Counted from the stretch's first letter, positions 1 through 6,273 are shown. The stretch is DNA of 6,396 nucleotides from an uncultured Clostridia bacterium (GCA_948745425.1 CAPZDM010000083.1:1-6396); one strand, 5' to 3'. A program made the numbers and translations. Notes: generated from the letters alone by a model not told the origin.

Positions 1-25
1 TGCCACCTCCCTTGTTAAAGGAGGT
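1..25. repeat. Hairpin at window edge, probable copy of a dispersed palindromic repeat (partial)
   Basis: Positions 5-13 and 17-25 form a 9-base stem around a 3-base loop. Read on the minus strand (the direction of holA transcription) the stem is fully paired with one G-U pair; on the plus strand it has one C-A mismatch. The minus-strand copy is followed by GGTGGCA and no T run, so it is not a classical intrinsic terminator for holA, from which it lies about 100 bases downstream. A CCTCC-loop-GGAGG stem next to TGCCA resembles intergenic repeats that I recall from gut Clostridia genomes. That resemblance is memory, not a search result, and the element runs off the window. Confidence 0.4.
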
Positions 26-124
26 TTCTTGCAAATTCTTCGAAGCCTTTACCATATATAATTATAATTTTCTGTAATTTTTATCATCCCCACAAATCCC
101 AATTTATGTATTGTAACATAAATT
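26..124. other. Intergenic stretch downstream of holA, nothing recognised
   Basis: About 100 AT-rich bases lie between the holA stop codon and the edge hairpin. I see no ORF with a ribosome binding site, no RNA gene and no stem with a T tract, so the holA terminator is either outside the window or is the edge hairpin acting in an atypical way. Confidence 0.5.
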
Positions 125-1144
125 TTACGAGCAATACCTACATAGTATACTCTCTAGTCCTATGTTTATATCAATATTACCTATTTTATAATTATAGTCT
201 AAGTTTATTAATTCGTGTAATATTGTTTCTAGTTCCACAGTTTTAAAGTACTTACTTTGTGTCTTGTATTTATTTACTAAAAATATTTGATTTGGTTTTA
301 AGTTTAGTTCTGTTGCTATATTTCTATTTTGCTCTTCTGCTAATTTTACTGTGTATATTTTTTTACAATGATTATATAGAGTTATTAATATTTTTTGTAT
401 TGGTTCTTTTGAATATAATAGTTCATTTAATATTTTTATTACTTGTGTGATATTCTTTTTTCCCATATTATCTGTTAAGTCAAATATGTTACTATCTATT
501 GTTTTTGAACACATTGAGTCTATGTCTTTATTTTGTATTGTTCCATTTTCTCCTACATAGTCTATTAATTTTCTTATTTCGCTTATTAATGTTTGCATGT
601 TTGTTCCACATACATCTATCAAATAGTTTGTTGTAGCTGTTGTAATATTTACTTTATACGCATTACAAATTTCTTTTAATCTTTTTTCTATTTGATATGG
701 TTTTTGAAATTCAAAGTTACAGATTATTCCTCCATTTTTTTGTATTGTTTCTAATAATTCCGTTTTGTCTATTTCTTCTTCTATGATTATTAATATGTTT
801 TCTTCTCCTTGATTTATTTTTATGTATTCATTTAGCTTTTCTCTTGTTGATGTTATGTCTATATTGCTTCCTCTCTTTTTTGCTTCTTTTTTTAATAGTT
901 TTGCGTTTTTTACTACAATTAATTTTCTAGGATATCCAAAAGCTGGTGTTTGCATTTCCGATATTAATGTGCTTAGGTTTGTTTCGTCTATTTGTATATA
1001 ATTTATTCCATTTGCTGTTTCTCCAAAGTTTTTCTTTATTTTTTTTAGACAATTTTCTAAAAGGAATATCTCTTCCCCATATAATACATATATTGGTGCT
1101 AGTTTTTCACTTTTTAGTTCCTTTTCTAGTTCTTCTATTGTCAT
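125..1144 (-). CDS. holA: DNA polymerase III subunit delta (HolA)
   Basis: HolA is the clamp-loader subunit that opens the beta sliding clamp and loads it on primed DNA together with the tau/gamma and delta-prime subunits. The 339-residue length matches the family. The N-terminal strand and motif at residues 17-25 (PIYVLYGEE) is the family hallmark, followed by the AAA+-like domain without a true P-loop, as expected for delta. A mid-protein SEIRKLIDYVG segment matches the helical region of domain II-III. The C-terminus (LDYNYKIGNIDINIGLESIL) matches the usual closing helix pattern. The start is ATG at 1144 with GAAAGGA eight bases upstream. It lies 130 bases after the debranching gene and may be cotranscribed with it or have its own weak promoter in that gap. 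In many Clostridia holA follows comEC; here its upstream neighbour is a glycogen enzyme. Confidence 0.93.
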   Translation of the reverse strand: MTIEELEKELKSEKLAPIYVLYGEEIFLLENCLKKIKKNFGETANGINYIQIDETNLSTLISEMQTPAFGYPRKLIVVKNAKLLKKEAKKRGSNIDITSTREKLNEYIKINQGEENILIIIEEEIDKTELLETIQKNGGIICNFEFQKPYQIEKRLKEICNAYKVNITTATTNYLIDVCGTNMQTLISEIRKLIDYVGENGTIQNKDIDSMCSKTIDSNIFDLTDNMGKKNITQVIKILNELLYSKEPIQKILITLYNHCKKIYTVKLAEEQNRNIATELNLKPNQIFLVNKYKTQSKYFKTVELETILHELINLDYNYKIGNIDINIGLESILCRYCS

Positions 1145-1173
1145 TTCTTTGTTCCTTTCGTTTTTTTGTTTTG

Positions 1174-1210
1174 TATAGGAAAAAATCAGCTTCAGCGAAA
1201 TTTACCTATA
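1174..1210. repeat. Imperfect inverted repeat upstream of holA
   Basis: TATAGG (1174-1179 on the plus strand) and CCTATA (1205-1210) are inverted, and an AAA/TTT pairing continues inward past one mismatch; the loop holds CGCTGAAGCTG. It lies between the 1234-1252 palindrome and the holA ribosome binding site. On the minus strand it is followed by A-rich rather than T-rich sequence, so it is not a standard terminator. The TATACA within the right arm on the minus strand could be a poor -10 box for holA, but no convincing -35 is visible. It could belong to the same composite repeat as the neighbouring palindrome. Confidence 0.35.
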
Positions 1211-1233
1211 AAATCGTATATTCTTTGTAACAC

Positions 1234-1278
1234 GGGCGATTACTAATCGCCCCTACATTTCTAACATCTAATTTCTAA
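1234..1278. repeat. REP-like palindrome with three adjacent heptamer repeats, overlapping the debranching-enzyme stop codon
   Basis: Positions 1234-1242 (GGGCGATTA) and 1244-1252 are a perfect 9-base inverted repeat around one base, the most GC-rich spot in the region. Next to it, on the minus strand, are three tandem 7-base units TTAGAAA, TTAGATG and TTAGAAA (1278-1272, 1271-1265 and 1264-1258). The first unit contains the TAG stop codon of the debranching gene. The layout TTAGAAA-repeats, TGTAGGGGCG, palindrome looks like dispersed intergenic repeats I recall from other bacterial genomes, but only one copy lies in this window. It may also form an mRNA hairpin behind the debranching gene; no T tract follows it in the minus direction. 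Confidence 0.55.
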
Positions 1279-3284
1279 TCTCTAGCCAATATAATTCTAT
1301 ATACTTCACTTATACTCCAACCCTGCGCTGTTGTCCCTTTTCCCTGGTATGGTTCTTGTGTGTCATATATTTCTGATATACTTCCCATTACTCCATCTTC
1401 ATATAATGCTTTCATAAAGGTTTCTTTTGTGTCTTTTTTTAGCTTCTTTATTTTTTTTACTATTTTTTCTTTTTGTTCTTCATCACTTGTATTCATCATA
1501 TTTCTTAATGCATCATAATATAATCCTAATAACCATGGCCATACTGGTCCTTGATGATAACTTAAGTCCCTTTTTAAGGAGTCTCCTTCATATATTTCAA
1601 CATAGTTTGGTTCTCCTTTTGCAAGAGTTCTTAGTCCATATTTTGTTAATAACTTTTTTTCTACTGTTGATATAACATTTTTCGCTATTTCACTTTCTAT
1701 GTCTAATATTGGATATTTTAAACTTAAAGCAAATAGTTGATTTGGTCTTATTTTGCCATCTCCAATTACATCATATAAACATTTCTTTTTTTCATTATAG
1801 AATTTTGCTATAAAACTTTCTTTACATTTGTTTGCTAATTCTCTGTATTCTTTTGAAACTTTTTTGCCTTCAAATATGCTTGATAGTTCCTCCATTGTCA
1901 TTAATGCATTGTACCATAACGCATTTATTTCAACTACTTTTCCATTTCTTGGCGTTATTGCATATCCATCATATTTTACATCCATCCATGTGTTTTGTGT
2001 ATTTATTGTTCCTGATGATATTAAACCATCTACATCTAAATGAATATTGTTTTCATCAAAGTCTATTCCTCTTTTATAATAGTCTATTATGTTTTTTAGT
2101 TTGCTATATATACTCTTTATAAATTCTATATCACTTGTATATCTTAGATATTTATTGATTTGTTCAAATAATAGTAATGATGCATCTGCACTATTGTATA
2201 ATGGTCTATTATTATCATCTGAAAATCCATTTGGAACTAGTCCAAATCTTATATTATTAGTAAAGGTTAATAATATTTCTTTTGCAATATCAAACCTATG
2301 TGGTATTAATAATAATCCCTCAAATGCTATTAAAGAATCCCTTCCCCAGTCTAAAAACCATGGAAATCCTGCTAGTATTGTATGCAATTTAGTATTTTGT
2401 CTATATGCTATAAAATTATCGGCTGAAATTAAATATTGTTGTATCATTTTTTCATCACATTTATCATCAAATAGTTTTGACTTTTTAAATAACTTTCTTA
2501 GTCTAAAGATTTCATTTGTTATTACATCTTTTACATTTGTGTTTTCTATATCTTCATTTAATGAACATATAAATGTTATTTCTTTTTCTTCATTTTCATT
2601 AATATTAATTTCATAACGTCCTGGTACTACTAAGTTGTCTTCTGCATCAAATCCTCTTTTTTCTTCTTCTATATAGAACATTCCTTTAAATATATCTTGA
2701 TTATGCTCTATATAATTTCCTTCACTCGCTTTTATATATATAGGATTATTAAAGTGTCTGTCTAATACTATCTTTACTGTATTATTTTCTTTTTCTTGTT
2801 CAATATCAAATTGGTGATAAATGCTTGCTACATGTGCTCTTCTATAGTTTACTATTGGTGATAAGGTTAATTTGGTTTTATGATTTCCATTTTTGATTTT
2901 ATATGAAATACAAGTTATGTTTTTCCCATATTCCATGCATACTATCTTTTTCACTATAACATCCTCTACTTTATAAGTAAAGCTTGGTATATATTCATTA
3001 TCAAATTTTGTTAAATATTTGTATCCTTCTGATATACTGTTTTTGCACATATTTGTATATAAATTATATTTGTTATCATTGAATTCTATACTTTCATCTA
3101 CTTTAGATAATATTACATATCTTAAAGCTGGTGGGTTTAATGGTGCTACTAATAATCCATGATATTTTCTTGTATTACATCCTATTATTGTAGATGAGGC
3201 ATATCCTCCTATTCCATTTGTTATTAACCATTCCTTTGAAATGTCTTTTTCTAAAAGAGTTTCTTCCTTATTATTTTCCTTCAT
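1275..3284 (-). CDS. Glycogen debranching enzyme, amylo-alpha-1,6-glucosidase (GH133 type)
   Basis: The predicted cytoplasmic enzyme removes alpha-1,6-linked branch stubs from glycogen or other branched glucans, working with a glycogen phosphorylase. The 669 residues have the usual two-part layout. The N-terminal GDE_N domain opens with EWLITNGIGG (18-27) and TRKYHGLL (38-45). The C-terminal (alpha/alpha)6-barrel GDE_C domain carries GFPWFLDWGRDS around Asp316, YHQGPVWPW around His577 and the SEIYD segment around Glu638, all family signatures. There is no signal peptide. The start is ATG at 3284 with AAGGGAAG about ten bases upstream. It begins 53 bases after yvcK with no terminator between, so it is probably in the murB-yvcK operon. 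No other glycogen gene is in the window. The protein ends normally, although its stop codon falls inside a repeat. The exact specificity (glycogen or imported maltodextrin) is inference. Confidence 0.92.
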   Translation of the reverse strand: MKENNKEETLLEKDISKEWLITNGIGGYASSTIIGCNTRKYHGLLVAPLNPPALRYVILSKVDESIEFNDNKYNLYTNMCKNSISEGYKYLTKFDNEYIPSFTYKVEDVIVKKIVCMEYGKNITCISYKIKNGNHKTKLTLSPIVNYRRAHVASIYHQFDIEQEKENNTVKIVLDRHFNNPIYIKASEGNYIEHNQDIFKGMFYIEEEKRGFDAEDNLVVPGRYEININENEEKEITFICSLNEDIENTNVKDVITNEIFRLRKLFKKSKLFDDKCDEKMIQQYLISADNFIAYRQNTKLHTILAGFPWFLDWGRDSLIAFEGLLLIPHRFDIAKEILLTFTNNIRFGLVPNGFSDDNNRPLYNSADASLLLFEQINKYLRYTSDIEFIKSIYSKLKNIIDYYKRGIDFDENNIHLDVDGLISSGTINTQNTWMDVKYDGYAITPRNGKVVEINALWYNALMTMEELSSIFEGKKVSKEYRELANKCKESFIAKFYNEKKKCLYDVIGDGKIRPNQLFALSLKYPILDIESEIAKNVISTVEKKLLTKYGLRTLAKGEPNYVEIYEGDSLKRDLSYHQGPVWPWLLGLYYDALRNMMNTSDEEQKEKIVKKIKKLKKDTKETFMKALYEDGVMGSISEIYDTQEPYQGKGTTAQGWSISEVYRIILARD

Positions 3285-3337
3285 TGATTTTTCTTCCCTT
3301 CTATTGTTCTTCTCTACAATTCCTTAGTTAATATAAT

Positions 3338-4804
3338 TTATTTTTTTAAACTTTCTAATCTCTTTTGTCTCATTTCTTCGCTTTCTTGTATCGATTTAAT
3401 TCTTTCATTATATTTATTTGCAAATTTACTTTTCTTTTTATAGTTTTTCATTCTCTCTGGTTTTGATTTTTTATTTTTTTCATTTGGTTTCTTTTTCTTT
3501 TGAGTAATTCTTCTCTTTTTATTACTTTTCTTTAATTTTGTATTCATACTAATATATTGTGGTGCATTTTGCATATCTCTAAATACCATATCATCACAAA
3601 TTAATTCTATAATTGAATCCGCTACTAATGTTGGGTCATGTCTAATTGTATGGTCATCTACAATAGAAAAGTTTCTTTGTATAACTCTTATTCCTAAATC
3701 TTTTATCTTTTTTATATCCTGCTCTACAATGTCTGCACCTTGCTCATTATATTTTCTAATATATTCTGGTATAATCTCTCCAGTATCATATATGCAATAA
3801 TCTATAATAGAATTTCTTGCATGATCAAGAATTGCTTTTATATGGTCATATAGTGAAAAATCATCTGTTTGACCTGGTTCTGTCATAATATTGCTTATAT
3901 ATATTTTCTTTGCCTTACTTTCTTCAATAGCTTTTGATACATTTTTTATTAATAAATTAGGAATTACGTTGGTGTACAAGCTTCCTGGTCCTATTATAAT
4001 TGCATCTGCATCCATTATTGCTTCTATTACTCCTGGTGCAGTTTTGCAATTTGTTGGAGATACAAATACTCTATTTATTTTTGTAATCTTGTCCATTACA
4101 ATATTAGGTAGTTTTTCTTTATCATCAATTATAGTTCCATCTTCCAATTCTGCACATACTGTCATTTCATCCATTGTAACTGGTATTATTCTTCCTGTTA
4201 TATTTAATACTTTACTAAGATTTTCCATAGATGTTGATAAATCTATAAATGCAGACTGCATTGATTGTAAAAAAGATTCTCCAAATGGAAGTCTATTTTT
4301 AGCTATTTTAGATTTTAAAATAGTTTCCATTTCTTCTTCATTTTTTGCTAAAGCTGCTATTCCTTCCAAAATATATTGTTTACTATATCCTGAAGTTTCA
4401 ACTATTGCTGTTATATTGTCTGTATAATGTTTTAAACCCTTTAAAACGGTATTCAGACCTGAGCCTCCCCCTATTGCTACTATTTTAGGTCCTTGATTAT
4501 ATATCTTTTTATTAAAAATTAATGATTTAACATTTACATCTTTATCATTTTTCCCTATTCTATCATCTGTTTCCTCTATAAGTAATTCTAATACTCTTTT
4601 TTGACTATATACTAATCCTACTACAATTAATATAAATCCTATTATAAAAAGTACAACTACTTTTACTAAATCTAAGATTGATAAGCTTTTCATTGCAATT
4701 ATTTCAGAAACACCATAACAACTTAAAGCTATTCCTATTAATATAAGAAACATCCATCTCTTCATCTTAGTACCCGACTTAAACCATTTTAAAAATCCTT
4801 TCAC
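3338..4804 (-). CDS. yvcK: Membrane-anchored YvcK/CofD-like protein (gluconeogenesis factor family) with altered ligand site
   Basis: YvcK proteins are needed for growth on gluconeogenic carbon sources and for normal cell-wall growth; the Bacillus subtilis protein is reported to bind UDP-sugars. I set the start at GTG 4804: AGAAAGGA is 8 bases upstream, whereas it runs directly into the longer-frame ATG at 4813. Numbered from GTG (488 residues), two membrane helices lie at about 17-37 and 46-66. The CofD-like fold follows, with IGGGSG at 111-116, NITAIV at 130-135, GPGSLYT at 272-278 and a MTEPGQTD segment. Between NITAIV and ALA there are only 15 residues (ETSGYSKQYILEGIA) where family members have about 29, including DDGGSSG and PPGD-R-N; GHS-GN is replaced by GESFLQS (175-181). 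Residues 423-488 form a basic tail with 29 Lys/Arg in 66. It follows murB by 26 bases. The family is certain; retained ligand binding is doubtful. Confidence 0.88.
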   Translation of the reverse strand: MKGFLKWFKSGTKMKRWMFLILIGIALSCYGVSEIIAMKSLSILDLVKVVVLFIIGFILIVVGLVYSQKRVLELLIEETDDRIGKNDKDVNVKSLIFNKKIYNQGPKIVAIGGGSGLNTVLKGLKHYTDNITAIVETSGYSKQYILEGIAALAKNEEEMETILKSKIAKNRLPFGESFLQSMQSAFIDLSTSMENLSKVLNITGRIIPVTMDEMTVCAELEDGTIIDDKEKLPNIVMDKITKINRVFVSPTNCKTAPGVIEAIMDADAIIIGPGSLYTNVIPNLLIKNVSKAIEESKAKKIYISNIMTEPGQTDDFSLYDHIKAILDHARNSIIDYCIYDTGEIIPEYIRKYNEQGADIVEQDIKKIKDLGIRVIQRNFSIVDDHTIRHDPTLVADSIIELICDDMVFRDMQNAPQYISMNTKLKKSNKKRRITQKKKKPNEKNKKSKPERMKNYKKKSKFANKYNERIKSIQESEEMRQKRLESLKK

Positions 4805-4812
4805 TATTATCA

Positions 4813-4820
4813 TCCTTTCT
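4813..4820 (-). promoter_or_regulatory. Shine-Dalgarno sequence that decides the yvcK start
   Basis: AGAAAGGA on the minus strand ends on the A of the upstream ATG codon (4813-4811), leaving that codon no spacing. The GTG three codons further in (4804-4802) has an 8-base spacer, and gives a protein beginning (V/M)KGFLKWFKSGTKMKRW, a normal start for membrane-anchored YvcK. Confidence 0.75.
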
Positions 4821-4830
4821 ACTGCATTTA

Positions 4831-5745
4831 TTAATCTTCTCCAACAATTTCTATTTCAAGTTTCAATTCTTTTCCTGTCTTTTCTAAAACTACTTTTTTA
4901 ACATAATCTATTAATTTTAAAATATCTCCTGCTGTCGCATTACCTGTATTTACAATAAAACCTGCATGTTTTTTTGATACCATTGCTCCACCAATAGAAT
5001 AACCTTTTAGTCCACACTCATCTATTAGTTTTGCTGATATAAAATCATTTCCTCTTTTAAAAGTACTTCCTGCACTAGGAAATTCTATGGGCTGTTTTTC
5101 AAATCTAGATTTCCTATACTCCTCCATCACTCTTATTATTTCCGCTTTTTTTCCATAATTTAATTTTAATTTAGTGTCTAATATAATTGCTTCCATATTT
5201 AAAAAAGCACTTTCTCTGTATCTAAACTCATGTCCTTCACCTATAATCTTTTTTATATTACCATCATAATCTAATATAGTAGTTTCTATTACAATATCTT
5301 TTGCTTCTTTTCCATATGCTCCTGCATTCATTCTAACAAATCCGCCAATTGTTCCTGGAATTCCTGCTGCAAATTCAAATCCACTAATTTCTTCTCTTAG
5401 GAGTCTTCCTGCTATCTCTGGCACCTTATTTCCTGCTCCTACTATAACATATACTTGTTTATCTTGTTTATCAATTTTGACATCTTTTATCTCTATTTTT
5501 AAAGTTATTCCTCTTATCCCTTTATCTTTAACTAATAAATTACTTCCATTTCCTAAGATAAATATAGGTATATTATTATTTCTCACGATATTAAGAACAA
5601 ATTTTATTTGGTCTATATTATGAACCTTAATTAATAAATCTGCATTTCCTCCTATTTTAAATGTTGTATGTTTAGACATTGGTTCATTTTGCAATATATC
5701 TTTTGTATCTATTTTTTCTTTTAATAAAGTAATTATATTTAACAT
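4831..5745 (-). CDS. murB: UDP-N-acetylenolpyruvoylglucosamine reductase (MurB, type II)
   Basis: MurB is the FAD- and NADPH-dependent cytoplasmic enzyme that reduces enolpyruvyl-UDP-GlcNAc to UDP-N-acetylmuramic acid, the second committed step of peptidoglycan synthesis. The 304 residues match the shorter type II enzymes of Bacillota. Visible signatures are KHTTFKIGGNADLL near residue 25, the FAD-binding ILGNGSNLLV, FAAGIPGTIGG-RMNAGAYG, YRESAF with Arg177, SAGSTFKR with the proton-donating Ser227, and the C-terminal LEIEIVGE with the expected catalytic Glu297. All expected catalytic residues are present. The start is ATG at 5745 with AAAGGAG just upstream. It is the first gene of the likely murB-yvcK-debranching operon, behind a leader containing a TATAAT box and a hairpin. 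In many relatives rapZ follows murB; here yvcK does. Confidence 0.96.
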   Translation of the reverse strand: MLNIITLLKEKIDTKDILQNEPMSKHTTFKIGGNADLLIKVHNIDQIKFVLNIVRNNNIPIFILGNGSNLLVKDKGIRGITLKIEIKDVKIDKQDKQVYVIVGAGNKVPEIAGRLLREEISGFEFAAGIPGTIGGFVRMNAGAYGKEAKDIVIETTILDYDGNIKKIIGEGHEFRYRESAFLNMEAIILDTKLKLNYGKKAEIIRVMEEYRKSRFEKQPIEFPSAGSTFKRGNDFISAKLIDECGLKGYSIGGAMVSKKHAGFIVNTGNATAGDILKLIDYVKKVVLEKTGKELKLEIEIVGED

Positions 5746-5748
5746 AAC

Positions 5749-5755
5749 TCTCCTT
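5749..5755 (-). promoter_or_regulatory. murB Shine-Dalgarno with complementary anti-SD in its own leader
   Basis: AAGGAGA on the minus strand, about 3-4 bases before the murB ATG, is a strong ribosome binding site. The same transcript carries the exact complement TCTCCTT at 5792-5798, mostly in the loop of the leader hairpin 37 bases upstream, so the site could be masked by loop pairing. Confidence 0.55.
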
Positions 5756-5775
5756 TAATGTGTTCTTGCCTGATT

Positions 5776-5807
5776 CACAGTTTTCAACTATAAGGAGAAA
5801 ATCTGTG
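5776..5807 (-). promoter_or_regulatory. Leader hairpin upstream of murB, possible pseudoknot-forming translational control element
   Basis: On the minus strand CACAG-A-TTTTC (5807-5797) pairs with GAAAACTGTG (5785-5776): ten pairs with one bulged A around an 11-base loop, TCCTTATAGTT. If transcription starts about 6-7 bases after the TATAAT at 5818-5823, the hairpin would lie near the 5' end of a leader of about 65 bases. The loop TCCTT can pair with AAGGA of the murB ribosome binding site. I recognise no known riboswitch or T-box consensus. The regulatory role is inference. Confidence 0.4.
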
Positions 5808-5817
5808 AGGGTTAGCA

Positions 5818-5823
5818 ATTATA
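5818..5823 (-). promoter_or_regulatory. Candidate -10 box of the murB promoter
   Basis: A perfect TATAAT on the minus strand lies 73 bases before the murB start codon and just upstream of the leader hairpin. At 17-base spacing the -35 position reads TTATTT, a poor match to TTGACA. The preceding 100 bases are almost pure A and T, which may help as an UP-like region but also makes chance -10 matches common. Confidence 0.45.
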
Positions 5824-5921
5824 CGACTTTATATTTATATAAATAAAATATACTATTAAATATTATCATTTTCTTTAATATATTACAAGGAAAATACCAA
5901 ATTTATTTTATAGATTTTTTA

Positions 5922-5942
5922 GAGGCACATTTAATGTGCCTC
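5922..5942 (-). terminator. Stem-loop after the TSCPD gene, possible terminator lacking a T tract
   Basis: GAGGCACAT (5922-5930) and ATGTGCCTC (5934-5942) form a perfect 9-base stem with a 3-base loop, starting three bases after the TSCPD stop codon. Its position fits transcript termination or 3'-end protection between this gene and murB. In the minus direction it is followed by TAAAAAATC rather than a run of T, so it is not a textbook intrinsic terminator. On the plus strand the following sequence is only moderately T-rich and no plus-strand gene is present. Confidence 0.5.
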
Positions 5943-5945
5943 ATT

Positions 5946-6197
5946 CTATATTTTATGTTTAATTTCTTCTAGCGCTATTGCTAATTGATCTGGACAAGAT
6001 GTGCTTCTTGCTCCACATGGAATTCCTTTTAATTTTTCAATTACTTCATCTATTTTTCTTCCTTGTATCATATATGTTAATCCAACAGTATTTCCAGGAC
6101 ATCCTCCAACAATTTTTACAGATTTTATAATGTCTCCATCAAGTTCTATTATCATTTCCTTTGAGCAAACACCTTGTGGTGTATATCTATACTCCAT
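5946..6197 (-). CDS. TSCPD-domain protein of unknown function (TIGR03905-like)
   Basis: This is a small cytoplasmic protein of 83 residues from the ATG at 6197. It carries the pattern that names the TSCPD domain: GVCSKEM (Cys11), VGGCPGN (Cys33) and GIPCGARSTSCPDQ (Cys61 and Cys68). Four conserved cysteines suggest a metal or iron-sulfur site. The same domain occurs at the C-terminus of some B12-dependent ribonucleotide reductases, but no reductase is present here and no function is established for the free-standing protein. The start is ATG 6197 because GGAG sits 8 bases before it, whereas a possible GTG at 6206 overlaps that site; the family also usually begins M-Y-Y-P-GVCS. The gene appears to be a single transcription unit between an upstream leader with a palindrome and a stem-loop after its stop. 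Confidence 0.87.
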   Translation of the reverse strand: MEYRYTPQGVCSKEMIIELDGDIIKSVKIVGGCPGNTVGLTYMIQGRKIDEVIEKLKGIPCGARSTSCPDQLAIALEEIKHKI

Positions 6198-6205
6198 ATT
6201 TATCA

Positions 6206-6212
6206 CTCCTTT
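6206..6212 (-). promoter_or_regulatory. Shine-Dalgarno sequence that decides the TSCPD gene start
   Basis: AAAGGAG on the minus strand overlaps the first possible start codon (GTG 6206-6204) and is spaced 8 bases from ATG 6197-6195. The ATG is therefore the better start, giving 83 rather than 86 residues. Confidence 0.75.
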
Positions 6213-6224
6213 TTTATTTTATGT

Positions 6225-6244
6225 TCTAATAAAAGTTTATTAGA
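6225..6244. promoter_or_regulatory. Perfect palindrome in the leader of the TSCPD gene, operator or RNA hairpin
   Basis: TCTAATAAA and its inverse TTTATTAGA face each other across two bases. The palindrome lies about 12 bases upstream of the ribosome binding site. It has the size and symmetry of a repressor operator and could also fold as a weak hairpin in the mRNA. I cannot assign it to a known regulator such as Fur, PerR or Rex. Confidence 0.35.
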
Positions 6245-6273
6245 TAAGAACGCAAAAAATTTATATTAAATTA

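Noticed and set aside
2089..2616. 175-codon open frame on the plus strand opposite the debranching enzyme
   Set aside because: It is antisense to conserved GDE coding sequence, has no convincing ribosome binding site and a Ser/Phe/Leu/Asn-rich composition typical of a shadow frame. The same applies to 259-450, 946-1230, 1427-1675, 1828-2043, 1832-2122 and 6001-6243.
3285..3337. Terminator or separate promoter between yvcK and the debranching gene
   Set aside because: No GC-containing stem, T tract or paired -35/-10 hexamers are visible in these 53 bases, so readthrough as an operon is the simpler reading.
3891..4427. 178-codon open frame on the plus strand opposite yvcK
   Set aside because: It lies wholly antisense to a clear conserved gene, has no family resemblance, and its Ile/Ser/Val-rich composition follows from reading the complement of an A-rich gene.
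4340..4430. Frameshift or pseudogene as the cause of the missing YvcK motif
   Set aside because: The frame is continuous through the region, with well-conserved residues on both sides in the same frame and no DDGG-like sequence in the other frames that I could see. An in-frame deletion or divergence fits better.
5792..5846. 13-codon plus-strand mini-ORF (GTG 5805 to TAA 5846) with AAGGAG seven bases upstream
   Set aside because: The Shine-Dalgarno-like sequence is simply the complement of the anti-SD loop in the murB leader. No plus-strand promoter or conserved peptide is evident, and short frames with such spacing are common in AT-rich DNA.
5746..5945. T-box or known riboswitch upstream of murB
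   Set aside because: No T-box consensus (AGGGTGG-type bulge) and no recognisable riboswitch core are present. The leader downstream of the TATAAT is only about 65 bases.
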